Positions 22,456-33,985 of a DNA stretch of 64,000 nt are shown piece after piece. A program made the position numbers and the translations under genes. Positions within the stretch are counted from its first letter, which is position 1. Every line of letters begins with the position of its first letter. This DNA is from Platerodrilus igneus (lineage: Eukaryota; Arthropoda; Insecta; Coleoptera; Lycidae), in assembly GCA_036346225.1 (NCBI GenBank), contig JARFIW010001177.1:1458501-1522500 (forward strand). Reading direction: 5' to 3'. Below the pieces are notes generated by a model. The model worked only from the letters and a program-made list of their open reading frames with translations, had not been told where the DNA came from and did not search any database.

Positions 22456-22850
22456 TAGAAATAGAGAGAAAGTCTCTTTAATGTCAAGCGTATAGATATG
22501 CAAATTTGTGTAATAATTTATAATAGCTTCCAATGCATTAAAAAGTAGTTCTTGAAAGAGCGTTAATATTCTAATGATATCGTTTTGTTTATAACCTAAA
22601 TGTCTACGCTCTTGAATATTGATTGTACTGTCAATATTTAATAATGCTTTAGGTTGCGAATGCATACAATTAAAATACATTGAATATACCTTTATGGGAA
22701 CATTGAATGGGTTTTTTTATGGTATATCAGGCACAGTCGATATAATCATCATGTTATTTGTTACTGCGCGTTTGAAATTTAAAGTGCTCGTTAATATTAA
22801 TAGCCCTCCCGAAAGAAAACTAACTTGATGTAATCAGCATATTAAACAGA
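22066..22850. repeat. Degenerate tandem array, right part
   Basis: This continues the array broken by BEL/Pao. ATTTTATAAAAGAAATAAGC at 22069 resembles 15009-15030. GCAAATTTGTGTAATAATTT followed by GTTTTGTTTATAACC occurs at about 22209-22290 and again at about 22500-22592, a unit of about 290 bp. A GA microsatellite and a TA run lie inside. Confidence 0.65.
22414..22475. repeat. (GA)n microsatellite
   Basis: GA repeats with a few A or T interruptions. Confidence 0.95.
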
Positions 22851-23169
22851 CGAGGTCAAGCTAATAATATAAAAATAGTTAAAATGTAATTCTATTCAAT
22901 GCTATTTTTTCATTGCCGGCATCGTTTATGTCGGAATAATCAAATGAGTAACAAATTATTTAAATTTTGTCTATTCAGATTGATATAAATACAAGATGCA
23001 TTTATTGTATATGCAGTCATCCTGCAAATAGGAAAGAGCTTGAAAGGTTATATACTTATTGGTGCGTGTAGTATTTACAGGCAAGTTTTTTTAATAGATT
23101 TTATTTATATTTCTGCATATCTTTGTAATTAGAAAATAATTAAATTAATAAATAGAATTAATTCAGTGT
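22851..23169. other. Gene-free AT-rich stretch
   Basis: I see no gene, repeat or RNA here. Confidence 0.6.
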
Positions 23170-24800
23170 GTCGGATACAAAAAAAAAGACAACTACGCTA
23201 AAAGAAGCTGAATTACAATATTTATATAAGGCCCTACATAATAAAAGTATTTTGTTCAAAAAGAAGCAACCATTTATTATTGTAGAACTAGAACAAACAG
23301 TTGGTATTTTGCCTTAAAAAATTGTAGACGTAATCGACGACGAAGATACAAGATATAACTAAATTAAACAAGTAAAAGGTGCTATGTTTGCATTATTTGG
23401 GAGACTTCGAAGTTGGTTAATATTTGATTTTAATTTTTTTATTTAAACAACTAATATGGAATTCGTTTATTTTTAAGATAAATCAATTCCGGGGGCAAGT
23501 ATTGCATTTTGTTGTATGGACAAAGAGCAGCCCGCTGTTACGAACCAAGAAAAGGCATTCCCATTATCACCTCCAGAAGCTCCTACATCCTAAGAACAAA
23601 GAGGGATAAGAAACGCGCTCGTCTTATCCTCCTTAATTGGTAATGATTTTTATAATTCTCATAATTTTATGTTCTTTTTTCACTCGCTTTTTATCATTTT
23701 GATATTTCAAACGCAACGTGAGCATTTATGGTAGTAACAATAATAATAAAAAGAGAACGGCTGATTATTTAATACTCGATTATATTAGAATATATAAAAT
23801 AAGAACTTGTTCGTTTTACAACAGGATACAGGAATATGCTAATCGCAGATTATCCAAGTAATTTTTACAGGTCTGCATGTAAAATTTTAACGGCAGATTT
23901 AAAAGAATCTAAATATGGTGATAGTTTTCTGATTGGTGAGCGCGCGCTTTTTTTGTTTTGCATGTAGGTACTATGGATGGACATTTAATGTATCTAAAAT
24001 ATAGTAAATCGGACACAATAGCGTTTTGTTATATTGGTGTGGAATGTAGCCGATAATATTGTTGCAAGCGTTCCAGCTGGTATTAGAGCATATACATATA
24101 TTGATCGATCTGATTTATCGCCACACAGAGCAGTTTTTACTTTTCAATATAAAAATCAAAGCAATGTCTTCTTTTATGAAGATATACGAAGCGACGGTCT
24201 CTATGTAGACTTGAAATATAGACAATTTGTATTTACAACTCAATTTCTTAATTCTATTCTGATTTGTAATTACCGAGGGCTGTACATTAAGGAATGGGAT
24301 GAGCATTATATTGGTGATAAATTTTTCAGAAGGTCAAATATCTTTTCTATAAAATCATCTAAATATTACACATTCAAAAAAATTGTTCATAGACTTGTCA
24401 TTGTGTACAAATAGTGTATGTGCATTTTAATCGTCCGTGCAAAACGAGCCCTGCATGCTGAATTAGAAGCCATTTTATGGTCGTGCAATTCGCCCTCCAA
24501 AGACGTTACACGAAACGATTTATTGAATTTATACGGATCAAGGTATAGAAAGTTGGCGAAAATACGAAAATATTAAATAACAGAATGGAAACGGACGTAG
24601 ATGTTTCAATGTGTTGTAATCAAATGTTACAGCTGTATCGAAAAGTGCATGCAATTTTAATGAACTGCGGTAAAACAAAAATATTTCGAAATTGGGTGCG
24701 AATATTAAAAACGCACATCTGCGATATTGAATCAATTTTAAGAACGAGGAAACAAACTTCGCTTTAGAGTAGTTATCTAAACCTTTTCAAAAACTTTCTA
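23170..24800 (+). pseudogene. Unrecognised broken frames upstream of the Polinton polymerase
   Basis: Several plus-strand pieces have protein-like composition but lie in different frames: KKTTTLKEAELQYLYKAL with SILFKKKQPFIIVELEQTVG (about 23172-23310), a 126-codon frame at 24034-24414 containing FQYKNQSNVFFYEDI and YRGLYIKEWDEHYIG, and LHAELEAILWSCN near 24450. I do not recognise any of them. They lie immediately 5' of the polymerase on the same strand, so they may be further genes of the same Polinton (such elements encode capsid, ATPase and protease proteins), but no diagnostic motif is visible. Confidence 0.4.
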
Positions 24801-25039
24801 TATAATATAGAAAAATAAATTGCTTTTTTAAAATAAATTTAAAAAACTGCTACAGGATGTTCCTAAGCAAACGTTCGATATGGACGCTATTTTCGAGCCC
24901 TCGATATCCTCGATTGGTTTGGTAACAAATCACGTCTGCATTTAAATCGTGAATTCAAACGGCTCAAATTATTCGCGTTGGACATAAATATCTTGACGTA
25001 GTCATCGAAGCGTGTAAAGTTTAATTCTATTCAAATTGT

Positions 25040-28000
25040 ATACGATTTTTAGAAAGCAAGCAGTAAACCTTAAAATTAATGTCGTGTTGGCGTGTGATTT
25101 TTTCAAAGTTTCAGTTGTGCATAACGAAAACGAGTTTGAAACCAGATATTTTTCTATTCCCAACTCTTTAATTTATTTCGATGTTTTACAGAATTTCAAC
25201 GATTAGTTTACAGACAATGTCACAGCACGTTTATTGGCTAAAATAGAACATGATGTTTCTTACGGTTCATAGTTTACACTCTGAAATCTTATTTCTTAAC
25301 GTGAATATCAATAAGTGCTTCGATATTCTTCATGTAACCTGTTTCACATCCTTTTGCAATTCAGAACAAAAAGGCTTGTTTAAATATTCAAAATTGTGAC
25401 GTTTCCCGTTTTTCTTGGAGCGTTTCAGCAGGAATAATTAAACCTGCAACAGGTAAAAAAGCTGATTGCACAACTTCATATTCGCATTTTGTAATAATTT
25501 TTAATATGAAAAATTTGGTCAGCCCCATGCCTATTGCAGATTTATCAAATTTGGAAATTAGAATAATACTTTTGTAAATTATTTTGCTCTTGTTCTAAAA
25601 CGCTCTCAATATATCGTAACAATAGTACAATTAACTAATCAAAAACACGTTAATCTGTTAATTGTTGGATACAGCTATGTCGAGGATACATCAAAATATA
25701 ATTCTGATGATGACAACAATAATAGTGATGAATTTGTAGAAAATTTGGACGGATTGAAAAATATTAAAGCTTTTAAACGCGACGTTTAATACCACTACTG
25801 TCTCCAAAATTTAACCTCATTAGTGGGAGGTTAATTAATCAAACATACAGGGCACTTTTATTTATGCGACAGATGTCTCTCCTATTTTTATGATCACAAA
25901 CGTCTCAAAGAACACGAACAAGTGTGCGAAAGACTTAACGACTGTCGTTTTATTCTCCTATCTGAAAACAACGAATATTTACAATTTAAAGATTTTAGGT
26001 ATAAAATACACGTGACCTTGGTGGTTTATTCTGACCTAGAATGTCCTTTTAAAAAAAACCAAACAGCTCGTGAATTAGATCGCATTTTCAAATATCAGAA
26101 ATTATTCTGTTTTTAATAAATAGGATATTATTTTTATTGCAGATTTGACCAGTCTCTTTTATATTACAATTCGTAAACAGGAACAGACCACATCTTGGTT
26201 TATGCAAAAATTAAAAATTATTGCTGTATGTTACGGTAGCGCATTTTTTAAAAGTGTTCCCATAACATCCTCTATAGACGCCTCGATAGCAAAAACGTGG
26301 TGGACGACGAAAATGTTATCGATCACGATCACCTAAATGGAGCTGTAGGAGGTGTTGCACATATCAGTTGTAACTTAAATTTTATGCCATTACCGAATAT
26401 CCCCATAGTCTATCGTAATTTAAGCAATTATAATGCTCATTTTATTATAAAAGAGCTTGTTTTCGCTCTCGAATGTAACATTTTCTAAGAAATACAATGA
26501 CACAAATGTATCTTTCGGGTTCATAGATTCCTTTCGCTTCATGTCAATGTCATTAGACAAATAGCATGCGAGCTAACCTTCCATGATTTTAAAGTTTTAA
26601 AAAAGGAATTTAGTTCAATAAAATCGGATTACATTAAATTGCCAATGCACTAGAGTATCTTTCTCTACGAGTACTTGAACGACATTTTGAAATTAAGGGA
26701 AGAATATATTCCTTCTATAGAATGTTTTTATAGCAATCTTAATGAATCTCATATTAAAGAATCCGACTATTTTCATGCTCAAACCGAATGGAGTACTTGT
26801 AAATGTACAAATGTAGACGACTACACAGAGTTATACTTGAAATGCGACAAACTTTTACTTTGCGATATATTTAAAAAAAAATTGTTTTTAAACATACAAA
26901 TTGGACATTTAAATTTTGTAACTCAGGAAGTTTTCGTGGCGTAGTATGTTGCTTTATACTAAAATTAAACTAGAACTAATTTACGACATTAATATGTTTT
27001 AATGGTGAAAACGGGTATTCACGGTGGGCTCACTCAAGTTGTAAAAAGATACGCCGAATGTAATATCAAACACTACCCAAAAACAAAATTTACGATATCT
27101 CAAAAACCGATTTCAAATGACTACCACCTGAACAAATATTAAAATTTGATGCTACAACAGTGGGTATTAGGAGTAAAAGAGGTTATGTTGTTGAATGCGA
27201 CTGAGAATTTCTTACGGGCATTCATAATGCTCAAAAAGAATTACCTATATGTCCAGACCAGGACAATCTTCCTGGCTCGAAATTTTGAAATTGATGTGTA
27301 CTCTTACAAAAAAGGTGCAACTACGTTGTGCATTACAGAAATCTCCAAGTTTATCTATCTGTAGGCATAGTAATGACTTACGGTCACAAAATTTTAGAAT
27401 TCAGTTATTTTCCTTGGTTGAGACCATTTGTCGAATTAAATACAAGAATGCGCATGGAGGCCAAACTAGAATTCGCTCAAAATCTTTATAAATTTGCAAA
27501 CGATTTAATTTTTGGTAAAACAATAGAGAAAGGTAGGAAAAGACGTATCGTAAATTAGTAACTCATTGGGGTTGTCGTTATGGAGCTCTATCTTTAATTT
27601 CAAACCAAATTTCCATTCGGCCACTATATTTGATAAAAATTTGACCGCAATTGAATTTACCAAAACAGAGGTAGAGTTTAATAAACCTATCTACATAGGC
27701 ATGGCAATTTTAAAACTATCAAAAATTGAGTTATATAATTTTCATTATAAGTTTGTGAAGGCAAAATTTGCAAATAATTGCGAATTATGCTATATGGACA
27801 CCCACAGTCTTTTGTATAGTGTGACGTGCAATAATTTCTATAGAGATTGTATAAGGACCAATCTAGAAAAATTTGATACTAGTTTTTATTATCCTGATAA
27901 CATCTATAAAATTTCTTTAATTAATAAAAAACTCATTGGTCTGACGATGGACGAAACTGGAGGTCGTATTTTAACGCACTTTGTAAGTCATTGACCAAAA

Positions 28001-28272
28001 ACGTACTTTCTATAAATAGAAGGCTGTGAGGTAATAAAGAGGCCCAATGGTAGCAAATCGGGTTCAATCACTATCTTGATACATTGCGAAATAAAGCAGT
28101 TATGGAGCGAGACCAAAATAGCATGCACTTATATTTGAATAAAGTATATTCCGTACGACAAACAAAAACTGCTTTAAGTTATCAAGAATATAAAAGGTAT
28201 ATTTTATCTAACGGCATCGATGCTTTACCCCATGTCCATTACCTAATAAAGGACTTTGAATCTAACATGTAA
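25040..28272 (+). pseudogene. Polinton/Maverick protein-primed DNA polymerase B, broken
   Basis: This would replicate the element from its ends using a protein primer. N-terminal part: FYLCDRCLSYFYDHKRLKEH with HEQVCERLNDC, a C2HC-type finger, then VVYSDLECPFKK (exonuclease-type D-x-E), about 25830-26080. Middle: ELTFHDFKVL, EYLNDILKLREEYIP, HAQTEWSTCKC and LYLKCDKLLLCDIF (about 26560-26880), then GIHGGLTQVVKRYAEC. Palm: FSYFPWLRPFVELN and NDLIFGKTIEKGRKRR (27400-27550), and YMDTHSLLY at 27791-27817 where family members have YxDTDS. C-terminus: KTALSYQEYKRYIL (28170-28200). Many frameshifts and stops are present, and the second palm Asp is replaced by His. Length and motif order fit the family; it is inactive. 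Confidence 0.88.
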
Positions 28273-28570
28273 TTCAACCATTGTTCTGTATAATCAAAAG
28301 AGAAAAACGCTGATTGTGTGTTTTATTCTTATTCATAATAAAAAGTTAATTAAAATACTGTAATAAAGAAACTAAAACTTCATTGTATTTTATTATCTTT
28401 ATATTATGTACAAAAATTAATTAAAATACATTTGAGTACTTCATTGTTATATGTTATTGTTGATGTCGAAACCCTCTGTTATTTGCAATTTCACACACGA
28501 GTAACTATTTATAATAAAAGATATCAAAAGCACAAATCTTTTATTTTAAATGTAACATATTTATATTAAG
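28273..28570. other. AT-rich gap between convergent Polinton genes
   Basis: No coding signal. It holds several AATAAA-like sites on both strands, as expected between two convergent 3' ends. Confidence 0.5.
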
Positions 28571-29598
28571 TTAGATTATTGAATTCAGGAAGGCTTTTGG
28601 AAGCCCAACCATTCGACGAGAATTTTGGATCCTTTTCGCCTTAGTACTTTTCTCAATAGAGTAAATATTTAGAACGCTAGTTTTCTGCAGTTCAACTTTC
28701 CCAGTATTGGATCGCCATGTATGTCGACAAGCAAATAAGTAGTAAATTTGTTCGAAACACTTTGCATATTTTATAAGTTTATTCGCTCCAGTTTGTAATG
28801 TATTACTTAAAAAAATACTTCTATATTTTAATATGCGCACAAAGTCGCCTACGGCGTAACGAAGTTTTCCAGTTACCAGTTTTAATTTATTGTTTACTTT
28901 ATGAAGCGTTACCGCAGTCACATTTCTGGGTTTGCTTTTAGTGGTGGAATGCACCATATCGTTGTATTTCATGCAATTGATTCAATTATATGAATCCACA
29001 TCTATTGGCCTCTTAAAATAAAAGCTTTATACGGTTTGTTTTCTCTTGCTCCGATTGTATGTTCTATGATAGTGGCCTTCCTCGTACTGAATGCAGAGTA
29101 ACGATTAATATCGCCATATTCCATGGGCTCTGCAAACTGAGCATCATAAAATTCAGAGCCATCATCGGTTTGCAAGATTTTTGATAAAGGCAGTCGTGAG
29201 CCTTTAATTTCATATAAAATCTCGCGCATTGCAGATGTGACTTTATAGTCATTTTTGGATTTAAGCAGTCCCAGCAATAAATATTTCGAAAAACAATTGA
29301 TCACGAGTAAAATATGCTTATGCCCTTCACTATATTGCGAATATAGAATAAATTCTGCAATATCGGCTTGGAATAAGTTGTGTTAGGGTTTGCTAATCGC
29401 TTTTCGATGTGGAAAACTTTTTGTAACTCTGTACAATTGATCCACTAGTATTTTCTTATCATTATATTTCTTAGCCATTTCTACCTTTGGCACGATCCGG
29501 ACGAGAGTTAGACAGTGAAGCTTTATCCTGTTCCAATGGCACGTATAGGTATCTTGCCACGTCTGCGTTAATTTTGTGAGATTGTAAATCGTCTCCAA
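28571..29598 (-). pseudogene. Polinton/Maverick integrase, broken
   Basis: A retroviral-type DDE integrase of the kind encoded by Polintons. On minus, an N-terminal remnant carries QLYRVTKSFPHRK (near 29400). After a stop come FQADIAEF (first Asp), HILLVINCFSKYLLLG, SKILQTDDGSEFYDAQF (second Asp, about 29170), and YSAFSTRKATIIE (Glu about 33 residues later, about 29060). The C-terminal part at 28972-28571, MKYNDMVHSTTKSKPRNVTAV then KLRYAVGDFVRILKYRSIF, matches the YN-x-TxH...GDxVRI chain found after the core. All three catalytic residues are present, but stops at about 29388 and 29000 and a frame change after the Glu break it. It is convergent with the polymerase. Confidence 0.85.
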
Positions 29599-30260
29599 CA
29601 GTTATCTTGCGCTCACCTAATTTCAAGTGCATAAAAATCAGGAAGCTCGTGATTAAAATAATTTCCCCCAAGGCATGAACGGTAGATTGCAAAGTATCTC
29701 GAATGATCACGTTACCACGGTGAATGGCTGCAACTTCAGTAAGATTTTGCATTTCTGCATCCACATAGAGCTTAGAAACAGCGTCTTGCATATTTTCGTT
29801 CTTGTCTATGTTGACAATTTTAAGTCTCGAGAGTCAAAGTTCCTTGATTTGCCGTTATCGACTATAAAGTTTTCATAAAATTTTGAGCTTTTCCGGCTAA
29901 CTTTTGAGTTCATGTATTTTTAGTTAACGGCATCTCTAAGCTCCAAAAGATTATGCAAAGTTATAATGTTTTAGGACGGCATCAAATGTAAGTTTCTTAG
30001 CTTATTTTCCTGAGGATGTAGATGTCAAACATTTTTCCAAAGCTTTGCCTAAACGCAAATTGAGTTCTTCCTTGCAAAATTTTAAGTTTACTCTGTCGTT
30101 TGATTTTTGCGGATCAACCAAATTCTCTATTCTAAAATCTTTCAAGTTAACTATTTTTTCGTCCTCATCGAATACCAAGACGCTTTGTTTATTACCGAAT
30201 CCGTTTCGGTCACCTGCCTACATTGTAAAAGTTTCTTGTTATTCCTCCAGTCTCTAGCAA
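29471..30260 (-). pseudogene. Unrecognised broken frame upstream of Polinton integrase
   Basis: Minus-strand reading gives protein-like stretches interrupted by stops: NKQSVLVFDEDEKIVNLKDF and KFCKEELNLRLGKALEKCL (about 30190-30020), then a 106-codon frame 29791-29471 with VSKLYVDAEMQNLTEVAAIH and VIIRDTLQSTVHALGEIILI. I do not recognise the family. The strand and position just before the integrase suggest another gene of the same element. Confidence that it was once coding is moderate; its function is unknown. Confidence 0.4.
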
Positions 30261-30641
30261 CATACGCTCTTCTAAATTTATCGACGATTATTTGATTTCT
30301 GAAACAATTCTTTAAGACGTGTATATTTTACTATGCGATTAATTTTGTCCCCTTTAATTCGGATATAATAGAAAAAAATTCGTTTTGATTTTAAGAGCCA
30401 TTGTTGCCTGCTGAACGTTTCGCCAACAATAAACGAAGCCGGCTCACCAGCTAGACCGGTGACTCCCAATGAACGTATTCTATTTTACGATTAGAATTAT
30501 CCAATTTTTTGTATCACCAAATCCTGTTTAAATTGCTCAAGGGTTTTTTTTCCGATAAATTCACCGCACCGAAGTCTTTCCTTTTCTTTATTATTTTGAA
30601 TCGTAATTGCATGGGAATCCTAGAAGTCACTGCTGCTGCTA

Positions 30642-31125
30642 ATGCTGTACTTATCTCTCTACACGACTTACATACAGAAAGCCATTATTGTCCAATGGCA
30701 ACACAGATGTGACACTAGCACGAACGGGCGACGTACATTCACACTAATTCCAGACATAGCACGCAAACTGAAAATACGGAACTTCCAACCCAGCCGAGGA
30801 CTTATACATTTCATGACTGGGCATGGAGCATATCTAACATACAAGCATAGATTTTTATTTACTGACACAAACACGTGCACATGCGGGGTGACGAAAACTC
30901 CAGAGCATTTACTGCTGAATTGTAAGAATCTCTGGAACCCACACAACAACGCACACCATACAAGGAAACTAATATAAGACGCACTTAACAACAGACAAAC
31001 CATGACAGACATACTGTAGGATGAAGACTTCGTCCCTCATCTAAATCAACTCACACAATACATGACAAAAACACTACACGAAAGACATAAAAGACAAAAA
31101 CTCCAACCAACTAACTAACACACAA
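30642..31125 (+). pseudogene. Non-LTR retrotransposon ORF2 C-terminal end
   Basis: The frame 30642-30977 reads VQWQHRCDTSTNGRRTFTLI, IRNFQPSRGLIHFMTGHGAY, YKHRFLFTDTNTCTCGV and TPEHLLLNCKNLW. The TGHG-x-F/Y-x-x-Y block followed by CxCG...EHLLxxC is the conserved end of reverse-transcriptase proteins in the Jockey/I/R1-like LINE groups, after the RNase H or thumb region. Remaining residues to about 31125 (DEDFVPHLNQLTQYMTKTLH) continue in frame after two stops. A non-coding A/C-rich tail follows. It is a 5'-truncated dead copy, as is usual for LINEs. The clade is not assignable from this piece. Confidence 0.82.
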
Positions 31126-31547
31126 ACAATCAAAAAATAAGCTTCAAAACAAAACAAAACTAATACACACAAAACACACACACAAATTGCTCAAACGACC
31201 AAATGACAACACGTAACCTAACAAATATTAAAACTAAAGAGACTACAATAACAACACAAAGACGCTCCTGGAACTACCAAAGACCCGCCCACTGACGACA
31301 TTCTAGGGGTTGGACCACTGAGGCATCGGGAGTTAAATCATATAATAAAAAACAATTCAGTTTAATCTAAATAAATATGTGCAGTGACACTACGCAAATG
31401 TGCATAAACAACGAGTCTCATTCGGATTGATAAACTTCGGCGTAGAATTAGTTTAGTATTTAATTTAGTTCTAAGCCAATAGATTAGGACTTTGTGAAAC
31501 TAACACTTAAATTTACTACCTAAGCTAAATATCAAATAGCAAGAGGA

Positions 31548-31902
31548 CTAACACAGAGTGTAGTTTGTTATCGTATACGGTATACCTTCGATATTCACCG
31601 AAAGTGTGCTCTTACGAATAATGTAACTGTCGCAGGTTGCGGTTATTGCATCAGAATTTTTAATTCCTTTAACCACCCTATCGCTGTCGTCTGCGTTCCG
31701 CGTTTCGCGCGAAGGGCAAATAGGAATAATAAACTTTCTTCGAAATTGTTTCTTCAAAGTGAGGTCTTTTAAATATATCTAATTTGGAAACCTCGTGGAA
31801 TCGTAGTTTCGTCATAGGAGCACTAATTATCGATGAAATGTGATCTCCAACCATTTTCGTATTGCTAAAACCTCCACATATTTTACCACCGCGTTTAGAC
31901 AT
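31548..31902 (-). pseudogene. Unrecognised minus-strand frame pair
   Basis: Two overlapping minus frames read as one protein with a single frame change near 31720. The first contains GGFSNTKMVGDHISSIISAP and MTKLRFHEVSKLDIFKRPHF; the second contains DDSDRVVKGIKNSDAITATC and LSVNIEGIPYTITNYTLC. The composition looks like a real protein, and the reading ends at a stop at 31548. I do not recognise the family. It lies between a LINE fragment and a Penelope fragment, beyond the Polinton genes, and could be Polinton or unrelated. Confidence 0.35.
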
Positions 31903-32069
31903 TTCTAGTACTTTTCTATTTTTTCGATTTTGACGTTGTAGCCTGTAATTGTTGTTCTTGTCTTTTTCTAGAATTCAAAGGTTTGTAACCGAGTGTTTTT
32001 AAAAAATTTGCATTAGACTAATAGCGTCGCCAAAAATAAAAAAAAAGAAACAGAAACAACGATACACAA

Positions 32070-32551
32070 CCAAAATTGCTCTCAATACCATACGTAAAAG
32101 GATTCTCCAAAAAAATTCAAAGAATAAGAAACAAATTTAAAATCAAAACGGCATTTAGAACCAACAATACAACAAAAACGCAAATAATAAAAACAAAACC
32201 CAAAAAGGCAATACAAAGTTCAAAAAACTGCATCTACAAAATACCGTGCGAATGTAACAAGTTTTATAGTGGGGAAAGTTCCAGACCATTTGAAGTTCGA
32301 TTAAAAGAACGTAAATCAAATATAAAAATAGGAAATTTGAAAAATCCATGATTTGCCAACATGCATGGGACTCCAGTCATAAAATAAAATGGGTGGACGC
32401 AAAAATTATTGAGAAAGAAGAAAACCACCCAAAACGCAAAATCAAAGAAGCTGCTTATATAACCCTATATAAAAATAACTATGTAGCAAAAGAATTCGTG
32501 ACTTTCAGTAAACAATGGATTCCATTACTAAAACAAGTAAATAAAAATTAA
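32070..32551 (+). pseudogene. Penelope-like element, GIY-YIG endonuclease C-terminus
   Basis: Penelope-like retroelements encode a reverse transcriptase followed by a GIY-YIG nuclease. Here only the end remains. LSIPYVKGFSKKIQRI and IRNKFKIKTAFRTNN are the linker, then CIYKIPCECNKFYSGESSRP with PFEVRLKERKSN is the GIY-YIG core (family pattern Y-x-IPC...YxGxTxRxLxxRLxEH). After a frame change at about 32348 come ICQHAWDSSHKIKW, DAKIIEKEEN and KRKIKEAAYI, the H...H...E blocks, ending KQWIPLLKQVN. The YIG is changed to YSG and one conserved His to Arg. The reverse transcriptase is absent, so this is a 5'-truncated relic. Confidence 0.87.
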
Positions 32552-32559
32552 ATGCTCCC

Positions 32560-33630
32560 AATATATAGGCAGCAATTCAAGCTATTCTTGGGTTTTCCTT
32601 GCGATATTAACACGAAATACAGCCTACACACATGATTTCTATTTATACATACAAAAATGAATTACATAACAATATAGGCATATTAGTTCGGCAAATGTTC
32701 AAATGTTGGGGATCTTGGTAGTCGCGAGGCTGCTTAACCTCCTTCACATACAGTATATATCATGGAAATATGGTAGATTTACTCCTCAAAATAAATATAA
32801 AAACGGTTGCTTAAGGCCTACGGTAACGTAATCGCACACTTCTTATAATCGTATAAGTAGAACCATGTTAAAAACGAATTTATATAATTAACTATATAAA
32901 AATTAATCAGCTGATTTCACGATAAGCGTTTTGGCTACCTTAAAAGTCGCTCCCAGATCGGAACACAAATTGAAGGCACTCATGCTTCTAAACTTTAAAA
33001 TTTTCACTTAACGTATTCAAATCAAACATTAATAAATCTAACTCACCTTCAATTTATGTCATTAATGTCAAACTTGAAATTTCTATTATATTGACAACGA
33101 TTTTAGGTCATGGATCGAAACCTAATTAAAGACTATTTTAACAACTATGAGTGGTTTAGTTTCCAAAGAAGATTGAGAAAAATACAAAACAATTCACAAC
33201 AAACATACAGGGAGTATTTACACTACATGTAGTTGTTTATAATAATTTTCAGGATTAGGTACAGTTATTTTTTTCGTCATTAGGCTTTCCCTCTTGAAAC
33301 TAGTAGGACGCGTGCCTCCATTGATTTCTATTCTGGGATAATTCTACACGTTTCCCTGAAATTCCTACAGCCTACATCTTTTACTATCTGTGTGGAATAG
33401 TCTAACCTATTGTAACATAAATATATTCTATAGCATTATGATCATAAGAACCGCTTCAACATAAATATATTCTGTGGTATTTAATCCTTGTGTTCGATGT
33501 TGTAAAATCATAAAGGAACAATTCTATATGAAAGCGGGAAGTCGTGTTCACTTAAGGAATTTAAATGTTTTGTACGGAGATATTTGGTATTTTTATAACT
33601 ATCAAGAAACGAATTTATTTGGAGCTTAGT
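32560..33630. other. Gene-free AT-rich stretch
   Basis: I see no coding signal. ACATAAATATATTCT is repeated at 33414 and 33460. Confidence 0.6.
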
Positions 33631-33639
33631 AGGTTGTGT

Positions 33640-33985
33640 TGTCTACCTTTCAGGCGGATATTTCCTACGCATCCGTACAATCGGTACAGCGCGTGTGCAT
33701 ACCGGTCACGAGATAGGACACGCCGATGATGTGTCGCTAGAAGGGGCCGCCATTTTGTCTTGATAGATGTAGTCGCGTGAGCATTCTTTAGTTTGTTAAG
33801 AAGATGAAACTCCAGGCCTTACCTAAGTGGGGCCTCCACATCGGTTGGTATGGGAGATGGTAGAAGGTGGTGAGTTTTGCTTTGGGACGCGGATGAAGTG
33901 CCAAGCTCCTGCGAATCCGGCAAAGCGCTAAAACACGCCATTCCTTAAAGATTGTTTTGAGATTTGTTAACGGTAAGCTCTCTTC
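33640..33985 (+). promoter_or_regulatory. CpG-richer block, possible promoter/first exon of a host transcript
   Basis: In contrast with its AT-rich surroundings this block has many CG dinucleotides (33660-33790), GGGGCCGCCATTTTGTC at 33745, and a splice-donor-like AACGGTAAGC at about 33970. An acceptor-like TTTTGTTCCAG followed by a possible short exon lies at about 34966-34995. No open frame of note is present. A promoter with a non-coding first exon is only a hypothesis. Confidence 0.25.
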
